Shown here: positions 55,710 through 64,000 of the stretch, piece after piece
Layout of the letters: each line of letters starts with the position of its first letter
How positions within the stretch are numbered: position 1 is the first letter of the stretch
Assembly: GCF_022513585.1 (NCBI RefSeq)
Contig: NZ_JAKWBF010000032.1
Location: 1-64,000, forward strand
Direction: 5' to 3'
DNA: 64,000 nucleotides
DNA from: Gordonia gummivorans
GTDB taxonomy: Bacteria > Actinomycetota > Actinomycetes > Mycobacteriales > Mycobacteriaceae
Translations under genes and position numbers: made by a program
Notes under the pieces: generated by a model
The model's input: only the letters and a program-made list of their open reading frames with translations
Database searches by the model: none
Told to the model about the DNA's origin: nothing

Positions 55710-56561
55710 ATGGTCCTTCCCTTCACCACCCGATTCCACACGGCCCGTGTGGCCATCAAACGTGCCGGCGAGGACTGGGATCAGATCGGCGATCAGGCGC
55801 TGTTCTACTGGGACAGCATCGTCGCGATCCCGCGTGCGCTGCGCCTCTACAAGAAGGAGACGCTGCGGCTGATCGCGGAGATCTCCATGGGCACCGGCGC
55901 GCTGGCGATGATCGGCGGCACCGTGGTGGTCGTCGGCTTCCTCACCCTGTTCACCGGCGGAACCATCGCGGTCCAGGGCTACAGCTCGCTGGCCAACATC
56001 GGTGTCGAAGCGCTCACCGGATTCTTCTCCGCGTTCATCAACGTGCGCATCGCCGTGCCGGTGATCTCCGGTATCGCGCTTGCCGCGACGATCGGCGCAG
56101 GTGCGACCGCCCAGTTGGGTGCCATGCGGGTGAGCGAGGAGATCGACGCGCTCGAGACGATGGCGATCTCGTCGATCCCGTACCTGGTCAGCACCCGGAT
56201 CGTGGCCGGTCTCGTGGCGATCATCCCGCTCTACGCGCTGGCGTCACTCGCCTCGTTCCTGGCCAGCCGCTTCGCGACCGTCTTCATCTACGGCCAGTCG
56301 CCGGGCGTCTACGACCACTACTTCGACACCTTCCTCATACCGTCGGACATCCTGTGGTCGTTCGTGCAGGCGATCTGCATGGCGGTCGCGGTGATGCTGA
56401 TCCACACGTACTACGGCTACAACGCCTCGGGCGGCCCGGTGGGCGTCGGTGTGGCGGTCGGGAACGCGGTGCGGGCATCGCTCGTTGTTGTGGTCGTGAT
56501 CACACTTTTGACCTCGCTCGCCATCTACGGCGCCGACGGCAAGTTCAACCTGGCGGGGTAG
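55710..56561 (+). CDS. yrbE4B: Mce4 permease YrbE4B
   Basis: Second MlaE/YrbE permease subunit, 283 residues, with five or six hydrophobic segments. The coupling motif is seen in GAMRVSEEIDALETMAISSIPYLVSTR. It forms the membrane channel with YrbE4A. mce4A starts 3 bp after its stop, so transcription is shared. Confidence 0.93.
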   Translation: MVLPFTTRFHTARVAIKRAGEDWDQIGDQALFYWDSIVAIPRALRLYKKETLRLIAEISMGTGALAMIGGTVVVVGFLTLFTGGTIAVQGYSSLANIGVEALTGFFSAFINVRIAVPVISGIALAATIGAGATAQLGAMRVSEEIDALETMAISSIPYLVSTRIVAGLVAIIPLYALASLASFLASRFATVFIYGQSPGVYDHYFDTFLIPSDILWSFVQAICMAVAVMLIHTYYGYNASGGPVGVGVAVGNAVRASLVVVVVITLLTSLAIYGADGKFNLAG

Positions 56562-56564
56562 GGG

Positions 56565-57743
56565 ATGACACGTAGGCAGGAGCGCTCCCGCGGGGTGCGG
56601 CGGACGGCAGCAGTGGTGATGGTCGGTGTGATCGTCGCCCTGGTGGTCGGTGCGACGGCGCAGTTCCTCGGATGGTTCTCGGGCACCCAGCAGGTCACTC
56701 TGGTGGCGCCGCGTGCCGGTTTGGTGATGAATCCCGACGCCAAGGTGAAGCTGCGCGGCGTCGAGGTGGGACGTGTCGACACCATCACCGAGACCGATGG
56801 CCAGGCGGTCCTCACCCTGAACATCGACGACTCGCAGATGGCCCACATCCCCGGCAACGTCACCGCGGACATCAAGTCCAACACGATCTTCGGTGCCAAG
56901 GCGGTGAACCTCAGCATCCCGCCGGAAGGGGCGCAGGGGCATCTGACCGCCGGGGCCGAGATCTCCGCCGATCGGGTCGTCGTCGAACTCAACACCGTCT
57001 ACCAGCAGCTCGTCGCGGTACTCGCGGACCTGCAGCCGGAGAAGCTCAACGCCACGCTCGGCGCCATCAACACCGCGCTCGCCGGCCAGGGGGCCGAGAT
57101 CGGGGTCGCGCTCGATCAGCTGTCGGGTCTGCTCGGCAAGACCAATCCGCATCTGCCCGAACTGAATCGGCTGTTCCGCGAGGGCGCCACCGTGACCAAC
57201 GTGTACGCCGACAGCATGCCGAACCTGCTGCGTACCGTCGACAACTTCACCTCGATCGGCAACAACCTCGTCGACAACAGCAGCAACCTCGACGCGCTGC
57301 TGATCAACACCACCGGAATGGCCAACACGATCGACGGGGTCGTCGCACCCACCAAACCCACGCTGATCTCGGCGCTCACCGACATCGGTCCGGTGGCCCG
57401 GCTGCTCGGCTACAACGCACCCGGCATCAAGTGCTTCATCACGTCGACGGCGTCGGCCGCACAGATCGCCGCGCCGTACATGGGCGGAAAGAACGGCAAC
57501 CTGATGCTCGACGCCAGTATCCTGCCCGGCAAGGACCCCTACCAGTACCCGTACGACTTGCCGCAGGTGCGCGGCGCGGGCCCCCCGACGTGCGAGACCG
57601 GGCTGAGCAACCCGTCGTCTACCGAGCACACGAAGTTCTACGTCACCGACAACGCCAACTACCCCTATCAGCCGAGGACCACGCCAAAGGTGAACTCCCA
57701 GAAGCTGTTCCAACTCATCTTCGGCGAGCCGGCCCGTGGATAA
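56565..57743 (+). CDS. mce4A: Mce4A substrate-binding protein
   Basis: First MCE-domain subunit of the sterol importer, 392 residues. A short basic N-terminus precedes one membrane helix (about 14-36). The MCE beta-barrel follows (LVMNPDAKVKLRGVEVGRVDTI, then TIFGAKAVNLSIP), then a long coiled-coil helical part and a loose C-terminal end. In the hexameric Mce needle each subunit contributes one barrel and one helix to a tunnel across the periplasm. mce4B overlaps its end by 8 bp. Confidence 0.93.
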   Translation: MTRRQERSRGVRRTAAVVMVGVIVALVVGATAQFLGWFSGTQQVTLVAPRAGLVMNPDAKVKLRGVEVGRVDTITETDGQAVLTLNIDDSQMAHIPGNVTADIKSNTIFGAKAVNLSIPPEGAQGHLTAGAEISADRVVVELNTVYQQLVAVLADLQPEKLNATLGAINTALAGQGAEIGVALDQLSGLLGKTNPHLPELNRLFREGATVTNVYADSMPNLLRTVDNFTSIGNNLVDNSSNLDALLINTTGMANTIDGVVAPTKPTLISALTDIGPVARLLGYNAPGIKCFITSTASAAQIAAPYMGGKNGNLMLDASILPGKDPYQYPYDLPQVRGAGPPTCETGLSNPSSTEHTKFYVTDNANYPYQPRTTPKVNSQKLFQLIFGEPARG

Positions 57744-58800
57744 CCGTGCCCGCGCGTTTCGCGCGACCGTCATCAAACTCGGGGCGTTCACCATCGTGAT
57801 GGTGCTGGTCTTCGTCGCTCTCGTCGTCGTGTTCAGCCGGTACCGGTCGGGGTCGTCCAACGACTACACCGCCGTGTTCACCAGCGCGTCGGCCATCAAG
57901 GCGGGCAGCAAGGTGAAGATTGCCGGCGTCGAGGTGGGGTCGGTGGGAGACGTCTCGCTCAACCGCGACAACCAGGCGGAGATCGAGTTCACCGTCGACC
58001 AGAAGTACCCGGTGCCCAAGTCGGTGCGGGTGCTGGTCCGCTACGAGAACCTGACCGGCGACCGCTACCTCGAACTGCAGCAGGGCACCGGCAACGTCAA
58101 CGAGTTCCTCGACGACGGTGCGGTGATCCCGGTCGCCCAGACCGAGCCCGCGCTCGACCTCGACAAGCTCGTCGGCGGGTTCAAACCGCTGTTCCGGACG
58201 CTCAACCCCGACGAGGCCAACGACCTCACCGCGTCGATCATCAAGGTGTTCCAGGGCGACGACCAAGGCCTCGCGCTGACCCAGTTGCTGACCAACACGA
58301 ATCAGTTCACCAATGCGATCGCAGACCGCGACAAGCTCATCGGGCAGGTCATCGACAACCTGAACACCACCCTGGGCACCATCGACGGCGACCGCCAGGG
58401 CCTCGACACCAGTCTCGATCTCCTGCAGCAACTCGTCACCGGACTCAACGAACAGCGCGGCACGATCGGTGCCGCGATCACCCAGACATCGCAGGTCACA
58501 ACCGGACTTGCCAGTCTTCTGGGTTCCACGCGCACCGACCTGACCCGCACGATCGCAGCGACCGGCAAGACCTCCGACGAACTACTCGTCGCCGAACCGT
58601 ATATCCGAGCGCTGATCTCGCGGTTGCCCGACGACTACAAGAAGCTGTCCAACCTGGGTAGTTACGGAGCATGGCTACAGATCTACTTCTGCCGCATTCG
58701 GATTCTGCTGGGCGGACCGGGTGGTCAGCAGGTGTTCTTCACGTCGAATGACGTGATGGGCAACACGACCCGCGCCGGGGGGAGGTGTGCGCAGCAATGA
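57736..58800 (+). CDS. mce4B: Mce4B
   Basis: MCE-family subunit of 354 residues: N-terminal membrane helix (IVMVLVFVALVVVFSRY), MCE domain with GSKVKIAGVEVGSVGDVSL and VRYENLTGDRYLELQ, then a long helical tail. Overlaps mce4A by 8 bp and mce4C by 4 bp (ATGA). Function as for the other Mce4 subunits: sterol transport through the cell envelope. Confidence 0.92.
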   Translation: MDNRARAFRATVIKLGAFTIVMVLVFVALVVVFSRYRSGSSNDYTAVFTSASAIKAGSKVKIAGVEVGSVGDVSLNRDNQAEIEFTVDQKYPVPKSVRVLVRYENLTGDRYLELQQGTGNVNEFLDDGAVIPVAQTEPALDLDKLVGGFKPLFRTLNPDEANDLTASIIKVFQGDDQGLALTQLLTNTNQFTNAIADRDKLIGQVIDNLNTTLGTIDGDRQGLDTSLDLLQQLVTGLNEQRGTIGAAITQTSQVTTGLASLLGSTRTDLTRTIAATGKTSDELLVAEPYIRALISRLPDDYKKLSNLGSYGAWLQIYFCRIRILLGGPGGQQVFFTSNDVMGNTTRAGGRCAQQ

Positions 58801-60020
58801 GTCTGCCGTTCGGCGGCATGTTCTCCAGCCGCAGAAGCGCCTCCGACGAGGCCGACGTCGCCCGTGAGAAGAAGCGGGGTGGTCGTGGCCGCGTCCAGAT
58901 CGGCGTGATCGGTCTGGTCGTCACCGCGCTGGTCGTGATCACCGCGATGCAGATGGACAAGCTGCCGTTCCTCTCGCCGATCAGCACCTACAGCGCCTAC
59001 TTCGACGACGCCGGCGGGCTCGTGAAGGGCGACATCGTCTCGGTGTCGGGCGTGCAGGTGGGTACGGTCGAGTCGATCGCGCTCGCCAAGACCGATCAGG
59101 GCACCAAGGTGCGGGTGTCGTTCCGCATGAACGACACCGTCGAACTCGGTGACACCTCACAGGCGGCCATCAAGACCGAAACGGTGTTGGGCCGACGCAA
59201 CCTCACGGTGATCCCGCATCCGGGTGATCGGATCAAGCCGGGCGGCTCGATCCCGGTGACGCAGACGATCTCCCCGTACTCGCTGCAGGATGCGCTGGAG
59301 GGCGCCACCTCGACCCTGTCGGAGACCGATACCGACCAGCTGAACCTGGCGTTGCGGACCCTGACGGTGACCTTCCAGAACACGCCACCGCAGGTGCAGG
59401 GCGCGGTCAACGGCGTCGCACGCCTGTCGACGACCATCGCCGAACGGGACAACGCGCTGCGCGCACTTCTGTCCAAGGCCAACCAGGTCAGCAGGGTCCT
59501 CGGCGATCGCAACCAGCAGATCAATCAGCTTCTGGTGGACGCCAATTCGCTGCTCGGTGAGGTGCAGACGCGCCGCTGGGCGCTCGGTCAGCTCATCGTC
59601 GGACTCCGGGATGTGACGCGACAACTGAACGCCTTCATCGCGGAGAACAATCAGCAGCTCAAGCCGTCGCTGGACAAGCTCAACCGGGTGATGAAGATTC
59701 TCACCGACAAGGAAGCCGACCTGAAGAAGACCATCGACCGCCTCGGGCCGTATGCCAACACATTGGGCGAGGCCGTGGCGTCCGGACCGAACTTCGATTC
59801 GCTGGTCGGCGTCAGCACGTTCGGTGACTACACCGCGGCGTTCATGTCGGCGCTGCGTGGGAAGTATCCGCAGCTGTGGAAGGCGATCATGTACTCCGGC
59901 TTCCCGTTGCTGCCCAACGCGTGGAGCGCAGCGCCGCCCGCCGGCACCGACCCGCCGCGGCCACCGGCACCGAAACCGACCTATCCGACGCTCACTCCGA
60001 CACCGAGACCAGGGGGCTGA
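58797..60020 (+). CDS. mce4C: Mce4C
   Basis: MCE subunit of 407 residues; ATG 58797 overlaps the mce4B stop. A basic stretch (EKKRGGRGR) and a membrane helix near 45-62 precede the MCE domain (FDDAGGLVKGDIVSVSGVQVGTVESI). The tail helix is followed by a proline-rich end (DPPRPPAPKPTYPTLTPTP), typical of some Mce C and D proteins, perhaps reaching the outer layers. Confidence 0.92.
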   Translation: MSLPFGGMFSSRRSASDEADVAREKKRGGRGRVQIGVIGLVVTALVVITAMQMDKLPFLSPISTYSAYFDDAGGLVKGDIVSVSGVQVGTVESIALAKTDQGTKVRVSFRMNDTVELGDTSQAAIKTETVLGRRNLTVIPHPGDRIKPGGSIPVTQTISPYSLQDALEGATSTLSETDTDQLNLALRTLTVTFQNTPPQVQGAVNGVARLSTTIAERDNALRALLSKANQVSRVLGDRNQQINQLLVDANSLLGEVQTRRWALGQLIVGLRDVTRQLNAFIAENNQQLKPSLDKLNRVMKILTDKEADLKKTIDRLGPYANTLGEAVASGPNFDSLVGVSTFGDYTAAFMSALRGKYPQLWKAIMYSGFPLLPNAWSAAPPAGTDPPRPPAPKPTYPTLTPTPRPGG

Positions 60021-60022
60021 CC

Positions 60023-61282
60023 ATGACCATGGGACGTCGCGTGATCCTGGCCGGGCTGGCGGCACTGCTGGCCGTCGCCGTGGTAGTGGTCGGATTCACC
60101 GTGTTCACCCGCGCCACCACCAACACCTTCACGGCCTATTTCCGGTCGGTGACCAGCCTCTACAACGGCGACCCGGTGCGTGTGCTCGGCGTCAACGTCG
60201 GCAAGGTCACCGAGATCACCCCGCGGCGGGGTGACGTCAAGGTTGTCCTGCAGGTCGACAAGAACGTCGACATCCCGAACGACGCCAAAGCGGTGATCGT
60301 CGCGCAAAGCCTGGTGTCGGGACGGTTCGTGCAGCTGACGCCGGTCTACTCCCAGGGCGCCGCGATGTCCGATGGCGCGACCATTCCGATGGAGCGCACC
60401 GCGGTGCCGATGGAATGGGACGACATCAAGAAGCAGCTGACCCGACTCACCGAGGCGGTCGGCCCGGAGGCCGACAACAACGGCACGGCGGCCGACGCCA
60501 TCAACACCTTCGAGGCCAACCTCAACGGCAACGGTGCGGCGATCAACACGTCGATCACCCAGATGTCGGAGGTGATGGGGACGCTCGCGGCCGGCCGCGG
60601 CGACCTGTTCGCGACCATCAAGAACCTGCAGAAGCTCACGGACGCGCTGTCGCAGAGTCATGAGCAGCTCGTGCAATTCAATGGCCGGATCGCCTCGGTC
60701 AGTTCGGTTCTTGCGGAGAACACCACCGAACTGAATGGCGCACTCCACGGCCTGTCCACGGCGATGACCGAGGTGAAGACCTTCATCGACCGCAACGGCG
60801 CTTCGATCACCGCGTCGTCGCAGGGGTTGGCGAACTCGCTGCGGATCGTCGCCGACAAGGACGAACAGCTGCGTGGTCTGCTGCACTCGGCACCCAACCA
60901 GCTCGCGAACTTCTTCAACATCTACAACCCGTTGTCCGGCGCATTGTCGGGCGTGTTCGGCCTCGGGATGGGCACCAACCTGATCACGCTGCTGTGCGGG
61001 ACGATGGACGCGAACAACCGGCCCGGATTCTCCGGCGCCGACGTCGACCATTGCGTCGAAGTGCTCGCCCCGATTCTCACCACGATTTCGATGAACTATC
61101 CGCCGTTCCTCGCGAACCCGGTGTCGGGCAAGAACGCCAACCGCGATCAGATCACCTACCAGAACGCGAGTGTGCGGGCGCGTGCACAACAGAACGAGCA
61201 ACGCATCGACAACGAGACCCGGCGCGACAACCAGAAGTCCGGACTTCGAGGGCTGTTGATTCCATGGGAGACCGGACGATGA
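60023..61282 (+). CDS. mce4D: Mce4D
   Basis: MCE subunit of 419 residues. ATG 60023, or 60029 six bases later. Membrane helix VILAGLAALLAVAVVVVGF, MCE domain with YNGDPVRVLGVNVGKVTEI and AQSLVSGRFVQLTPVY, then a long helix with polar repeats. The longer open frame from 59876 is read out of frame through mce4C. It overlaps mce4E by 4 bp. Confidence 0.92.
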   Translation: MTMGRRVILAGLAALLAVAVVVVGFTVFTRATTNTFTAYFRSVTSLYNGDPVRVLGVNVGKVTEITPRRGDVKVVLQVDKNVDIPNDAKAVIVAQSLVSGRFVQLTPVYSQGAAMSDGATIPMERTAVPMEWDDIKKQLTRLTEAVGPEADNNGTAADAINTFEANLNGNGAAINTSITQMSEVMGTLAAGRGDLFATIKNLQKLTDALSQSHEQLVQFNGRIASVSSVLAENTTELNGALHGLSTAMTEVKTFIDRNGASITASSQGLANSLRIVADKDEQLRGLLHSAPNQLANFFNIYNPLSGALSGVFGLGMGTNLITLLCGTMDANNRPGFSGADVDHCVEVLAPILTTISMNYPPFLANPVSGKNANRDQITYQNASVRARAQQNEQRIDNETRRDNQKSGLRGLLIPWETGR

Positions 61283-62535
61283 GGGGCGGGGCGTCGGGGC
61301 GCCGCTGGCTGGTCGTGATGTCGGTCGTGGTCGCGACGATTCTTGCGGGATGCTCCTTCGACGGCCCGAACTCGCTGCCCGTGCCGGGTGCACAGGGCAC
61401 CGGCGACGGTGACTACGAGATCACCGCGGTCATCCCGACCGCCGCCGGGCTGGTCAACAACGCGCCGATCCTGATGGACGACGCGACCGTCGGCAGCGTC
61501 GGCGACATCGAGGTCAAGAACTGGAACGCTCAGGTCACGATGCGCTTGAGCAAGGGCACGATGGTGCCTGTCGGTTCGCACGTGATGGTCGGGATGACCA
61601 GCGCGCTCGGGTCGATGCATCTGCAGATCGTGCAGCCGGAGAAGCCGACCGGGGCGATGATGCAGGCCGGCGACGAGATCCCGCTCACCAAATGCCCGGA
61701 GCAGTCGAACATCGTCACCGACCCGAATGTGCCCGCGGTCCCGGACGTGAACTCCGCTCAGCAGGTCGCACTGTGCACCTACCCGACCACCGAGCAGGTG
61801 CTGAGTTCGCTGTCGGTGGTGCTCAACGGCGGTGGCCTGAGCCAGTTCGGCGACATCGTGCACGAGATGGATCAGGTGTTCTCCGGTCACCAGGACGCCA
61901 TCCGGGCGCTGATCCCACGCCTCAACACGCTCGTCGGGGACCTGAATGTTCAGAAGGCCAACATCATCAAGGCCACCGAGGGACTCGACCGACTCTCGGC
62001 GACGATGAACCAGCAGAGCCCGACGATCGAGAAGGCGCTGGCCGACGGCCCACGTATCCTCCGGTTGCTCGTCGACCAGCGGGTGCATCTCACCGACATG
62101 CTGGCCGCCGTGACGAAGGTGTCGCGGACGACCAACGACGTCCTGAAGGCCAATACCGACGACATCCAGACCTTTGTCCGAGGACTGCGTCCGGCCCTGG
62201 AGCAGTTGGCGGCCACCGGTCCGGCCCTGTCGCAGTCGTTGAACATCCTGCTGACCTTCCCGTTCTACGAACCCATGATCCCGACGATCGTGAAGGGCGA
62301 CTACGTCAACTCCGACCTCGTCCTTGACCTGACCCCAGCCCGGTTGAGCAAGAGCATGTTCGCCAGCATCGGACTCACGGGTCCGGAGGGCGTGCTGGGG
62401 CGTCGGGCGGGGGCCGCGGCGCGTGGCCTCAATCCGTTCACCGGTCCGCTGCAACCCGGCGGTGAGCGGCCGCGCGACACCAATGAGCCGGTGCCCGCGC
62501 CCGGAATGGTGCCGCCCGGAGGTGGTCATCGATGA
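61279..62535 (+). CDS. mce4E: Mce4E lipoprotein (LprN-like)
   Basis: MCE subunit of 418 residues with a lipoprotein signal: basic RRWLVVMSVVV then the lipobox ILAGCSFDG; the Cys would carry the lipid anchor. Mce E proteins are the lipoprotein member of each Mce set. The MCE domain shows AAGLVNNAPILMDDATVGSVGDI and MTSALGSMHLQIV. ATG 61279 overlaps the mce4D stop; the 3' end overlaps mce4F by 4 bp. Confidence 0.92.
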   Translation: MRGGASGRRWLVVMSVVVATILAGCSFDGPNSLPVPGAQGTGDGDYEITAVIPTAAGLVNNAPILMDDATVGSVGDIEVKNWNAQVTMRLSKGTMVPVGSHVMVGMTSALGSMHLQIVQPEKPTGAMMQAGDEIPLTKCPEQSNIVTDPNVPAVPDVNSAQQVALCTYPTTEQVLSSLSVVLNGGGLSQFGDIVHEMDQVFSGHQDAIRALIPRLNTLVGDLNVQKANIIKATEGLDRLSATMNQQSPTIEKALADGPRILRLLVDQRVHLTDMLAAVTKVSRTTNDVLKANTDDIQTFVRGLRPALEQLAATGPALSQSLNILLTFPFYEPMIPTIVKGDYVNSDLVLDLTPARLSKSMFASIGLTGPEGVLGRRAGAAARGLNPFTGPLQPGGERPRDTNEPVPAPGMVPPGGGHR

Positions 62536-63953
62536 AGATCAGCAAGTTCGTCCGCATCCAGCTGATCATCTTCGCGGTCGTGACCGTGGTCGCGATGGTG
62601 GCGGTGGGCGTTTACTACATCCGAGTGCCGTCGATGTTCGGGGTGGGCAGCTATCGCGTCGACCTCAACCTGCCGAGCAGCGGTGGGCTCTATGAGAATG
62701 CCAATGTCAGCTTCCGGGGCGTCAACGTCGGCAAGGTGGAGGCGGTGCGGCTCACCGACAACGGGGTCACCGCCGAGCTGACCATCCACAACGGTGCCGA
62801 GATCCCCGCGTCGTCGCAGGCGTCGGTGCGCAGCGTGTCGGCGATCGGTGAGCAGTACGTGGAGTTCACCCCGCCGCCGAATCCATCCGGCGACAACCTG
62901 TCCGAGGGTTCGCAGGTGTCGAGTACCGATGTGCCGGTGGAGATCTCGACGATGCTCGACCAGGCCGACGCACTCTTGCAGAAGGTCGGCGACACCAAGT
63001 TGCGGTCGCTGATGGACGAGGCGTTCGTTGCGTTCAACGGCACCGGCGAAGCGCTGCAACGACTTCTGGACTCGATGGCGTTGTTCGTCGACGAGGCCAA
63101 CAAGAACACCGACACCACGATCTCGCTGGTCGATCAGGGGGGTGCGCTGCTCGCCACCCAGTCGCGGACCGCCGACGACATCCGGTCCTGGACGCGGGAC
63201 GTCACCACCTTCACCGACCAGTTGCGGGCCAACCGGCCGGAGATCACCGACATCCTCACCAAGGGGCCGTCGACGGTGTCGACGAGCGAAGATCTGTTCG
63301 CGTCGATGAACCAGTCGTGGCCGCTGCTGGTCTCCAACCTCGGCGTGGTGGCCAAGACACAGGCCGTCTACTTGCCGAACATGCGGCAGATCCTGGTCAT
63401 CTACCCGCGGCTGATCGCGGCGCTGATCACCGCGCTGAACACGGGCAGCGTCCGGTATGGACCGAACGTGAACTTCTCGCTCGGTTTCCAGGACCGCCCA
63501 CCGTGCAACATCGGCTTCCTCCCGAAGGAGCAGTGGCGCTTCCCGTCGGAGCAGACCGCACGCGAACTGCCGGCCGGCATGCTGTGCCGGGTGCCGCAGA
63601 ACTCGAACCTCGCGGTGCGCGGTGCGCGCAACTACCCGTGCGTCGAGTACCCGGGGCGACGTGCGCCGACGCCCGCGGAATGCCGGACCGGCTACAAGCC
63701 GAAGCCGGGAACCGTGGATCCATTCCAACGGGGGCTGCCGTTCGGGCTGAAATGGGAGGCGCAGCGGTCCGGTAACGTGACGCCGGGCACCCCGTCGAGC
63801 TACAACCCGGCCCCGGCGGTGTACGCAACCACATACGATCCGGCTTCCGGCGACTTCATCGGCCCGGACGGCAAGACCTACAACGCCGGTACCGGAAACA
63901 ATGCGCAAGGCGGTACATGGCAGTCCCTGATCACGAAGACGGTGGGCAAATGA
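62532..63953 (+). CDS. mce4F: Mce4F
   Basis: Last MCE subunit, 473 residues: membrane helix LIIFAVVTVVAMVAVGVYY, MCE domain (GGLYENANVSFRGVNVGKVEAV, RSVSAIGEQYVEFTP), a helical tail, and an extended C-terminal region with several Cys residues (RPPCNIGF, GMLCRVPQ, NYPCVEYP, PAECRTG) that could form disulfides in the envelope. Overlaps mce4E and the next gene by 4 bp each. Confidence 0.92.
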   Translation: MKISKFVRIQLIIFAVVTVVAMVAVGVYYIRVPSMFGVGSYRVDLNLPSSGGLYENANVSFRGVNVGKVEAVRLTDNGVTAELTIHNGAEIPASSQASVRSVSAIGEQYVEFTPPPNPSGDNLSEGSQVSSTDVPVEISTMLDQADALLQKVGDTKLRSLMDEAFVAFNGTGEALQRLLDSMALFVDEANKNTDTTISLVDQGGALLATQSRTADDIRSWTRDVTTFTDQLRANRPEITDILTKGPSTVSTSEDLFASMNQSWPLLVSNLGVVAKTQAVYLPNMRQILVIYPRLIAALITALNTGSVRYGPNVNFSLGFQDRPPCNIGFLPKEQWRFPSEQTARELPAGMLCRVPQNSNLAVRGARNYPCVEYPGRRAPTPAECRTGYKPKPGTVDPFQRGLPFGLKWEAQRSGNVTPGTPSSYNPAPAVYATTYDPASGDFIGPDGKTYNAGTGNNAQGGTWQSLITKTVGK

Positions 63954-64000
63954 CACCCGAATCCGACGTACACGAGAAGACCCCGACGACCCGACGCACA
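63950..64000 (+). CDS. Mce-associated membrane protein, N-terminal fragment (mam4A-like)
   Basis: ATG 63950 overlaps the mce4F stop by 4 bp. Only 17 codons lie in the window: MTPESDVHEKTPTTRRT, a polar start typical of Mce-associated proteins, which carry one membrane helix later. The identity rests on the usual mce4F-mam4A order; the reading frame is cut by the window end. Confidence 0.55.
   Translation, partial: MTPESDVHEKTPTTRRT

Overview
The window is GC-rich actinobacterial DNA. Its synteny (panC-panD-coaX-lysS, mce4, and KstR/KstR2-type cholesterol genes) points to the Mycobacteriales. The lack of PE/PPE genes and the mix of orthologues suggest a Gordonia- or Rhodococcus-like species rather than a tubercle bacillus; the genus is an inference. 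Many genes appear leaderless: a TANNNT -10 box lies 6-7 nt upstream of the ATG or GTG.

Layout. 1-1.5 kb: an IS1380-family transposase. 1.7-3.1 kb: a Ser/Thr protein kinase. 3.3-9.2 kb: a pantothenate/CoA cluster (DUF2520 dehydrogenase, panC, panD, coaX), a long intergenic region with repeats and a leaderless cysteine-codon leader peptide, a rhodanese-like gene and lysS. 9.1-11.8 kb: an APH/P-loop fusion kinase and a DUF2235 hydrolase. 11.8-28 kb: the KstR2-type block for the last two steroid rings (fadD3, fadE30, ipdF, fadA6, kstR2, ipdC, ipdB, ipdA, echA20, two SDRs), interrupted by an aldehyde dehydrogenase, an MBL hydrolase and an acyl-CoA ligase. 28-54 kb: the KstR-type block for side-chain breakdown (fadD8-like, two CYP125-type P450s, fadA5-ddn, ltp3-ltp4-DUF35, an F420 oxidoreductase, echA19/fadD19, fadD17-fadE27-fadE26, fdxD, hsd4A). 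54.9-64 kb: the mce4 sterol import operon (yrbE4A, yrbE4B, mce4A-F, start of mam4A). The gene order parallels the large cholesterol cluster of Mycobacterium tuberculosis, with pieces missing (no ltp2, chsH1/H2, fadE28/29 or hsa genes here).

Together the genes describe a sterol economy. Mce4 imports the sterol. CYP125 and FadD19/FadD17 activate the side chain. FadE26/27, EchA19, Hsd4A and FadA5 shorten it. FadD3, FadE30, the Ipd proteins, EchA20 and FadA6 dismantle the C/D-ring remnant HIP. I read eight KstR-like boxes (TNNAACNNGTTNNA) and three KstR2-like boxes directly, each placed at the expected promoter.

The least explained parts are non-coding. Repeat family A (about 110 bp, palindromic ends) has four copies. 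Two of them lie in inverted orientation and bracket an AbiEi/DUF559-type nuclease gene, giving a 1.28-kb unit that looks like a small mobile or selfish element. Repeat family B consists of long hairpins, mostly between convergent genes. A 30-bp repeat family is found both inside a DUF35 gene, as an in-frame linker, and upstream of yrbE4A. A perfect 19-bp palindrome overlaps the start of an unknown small gene.
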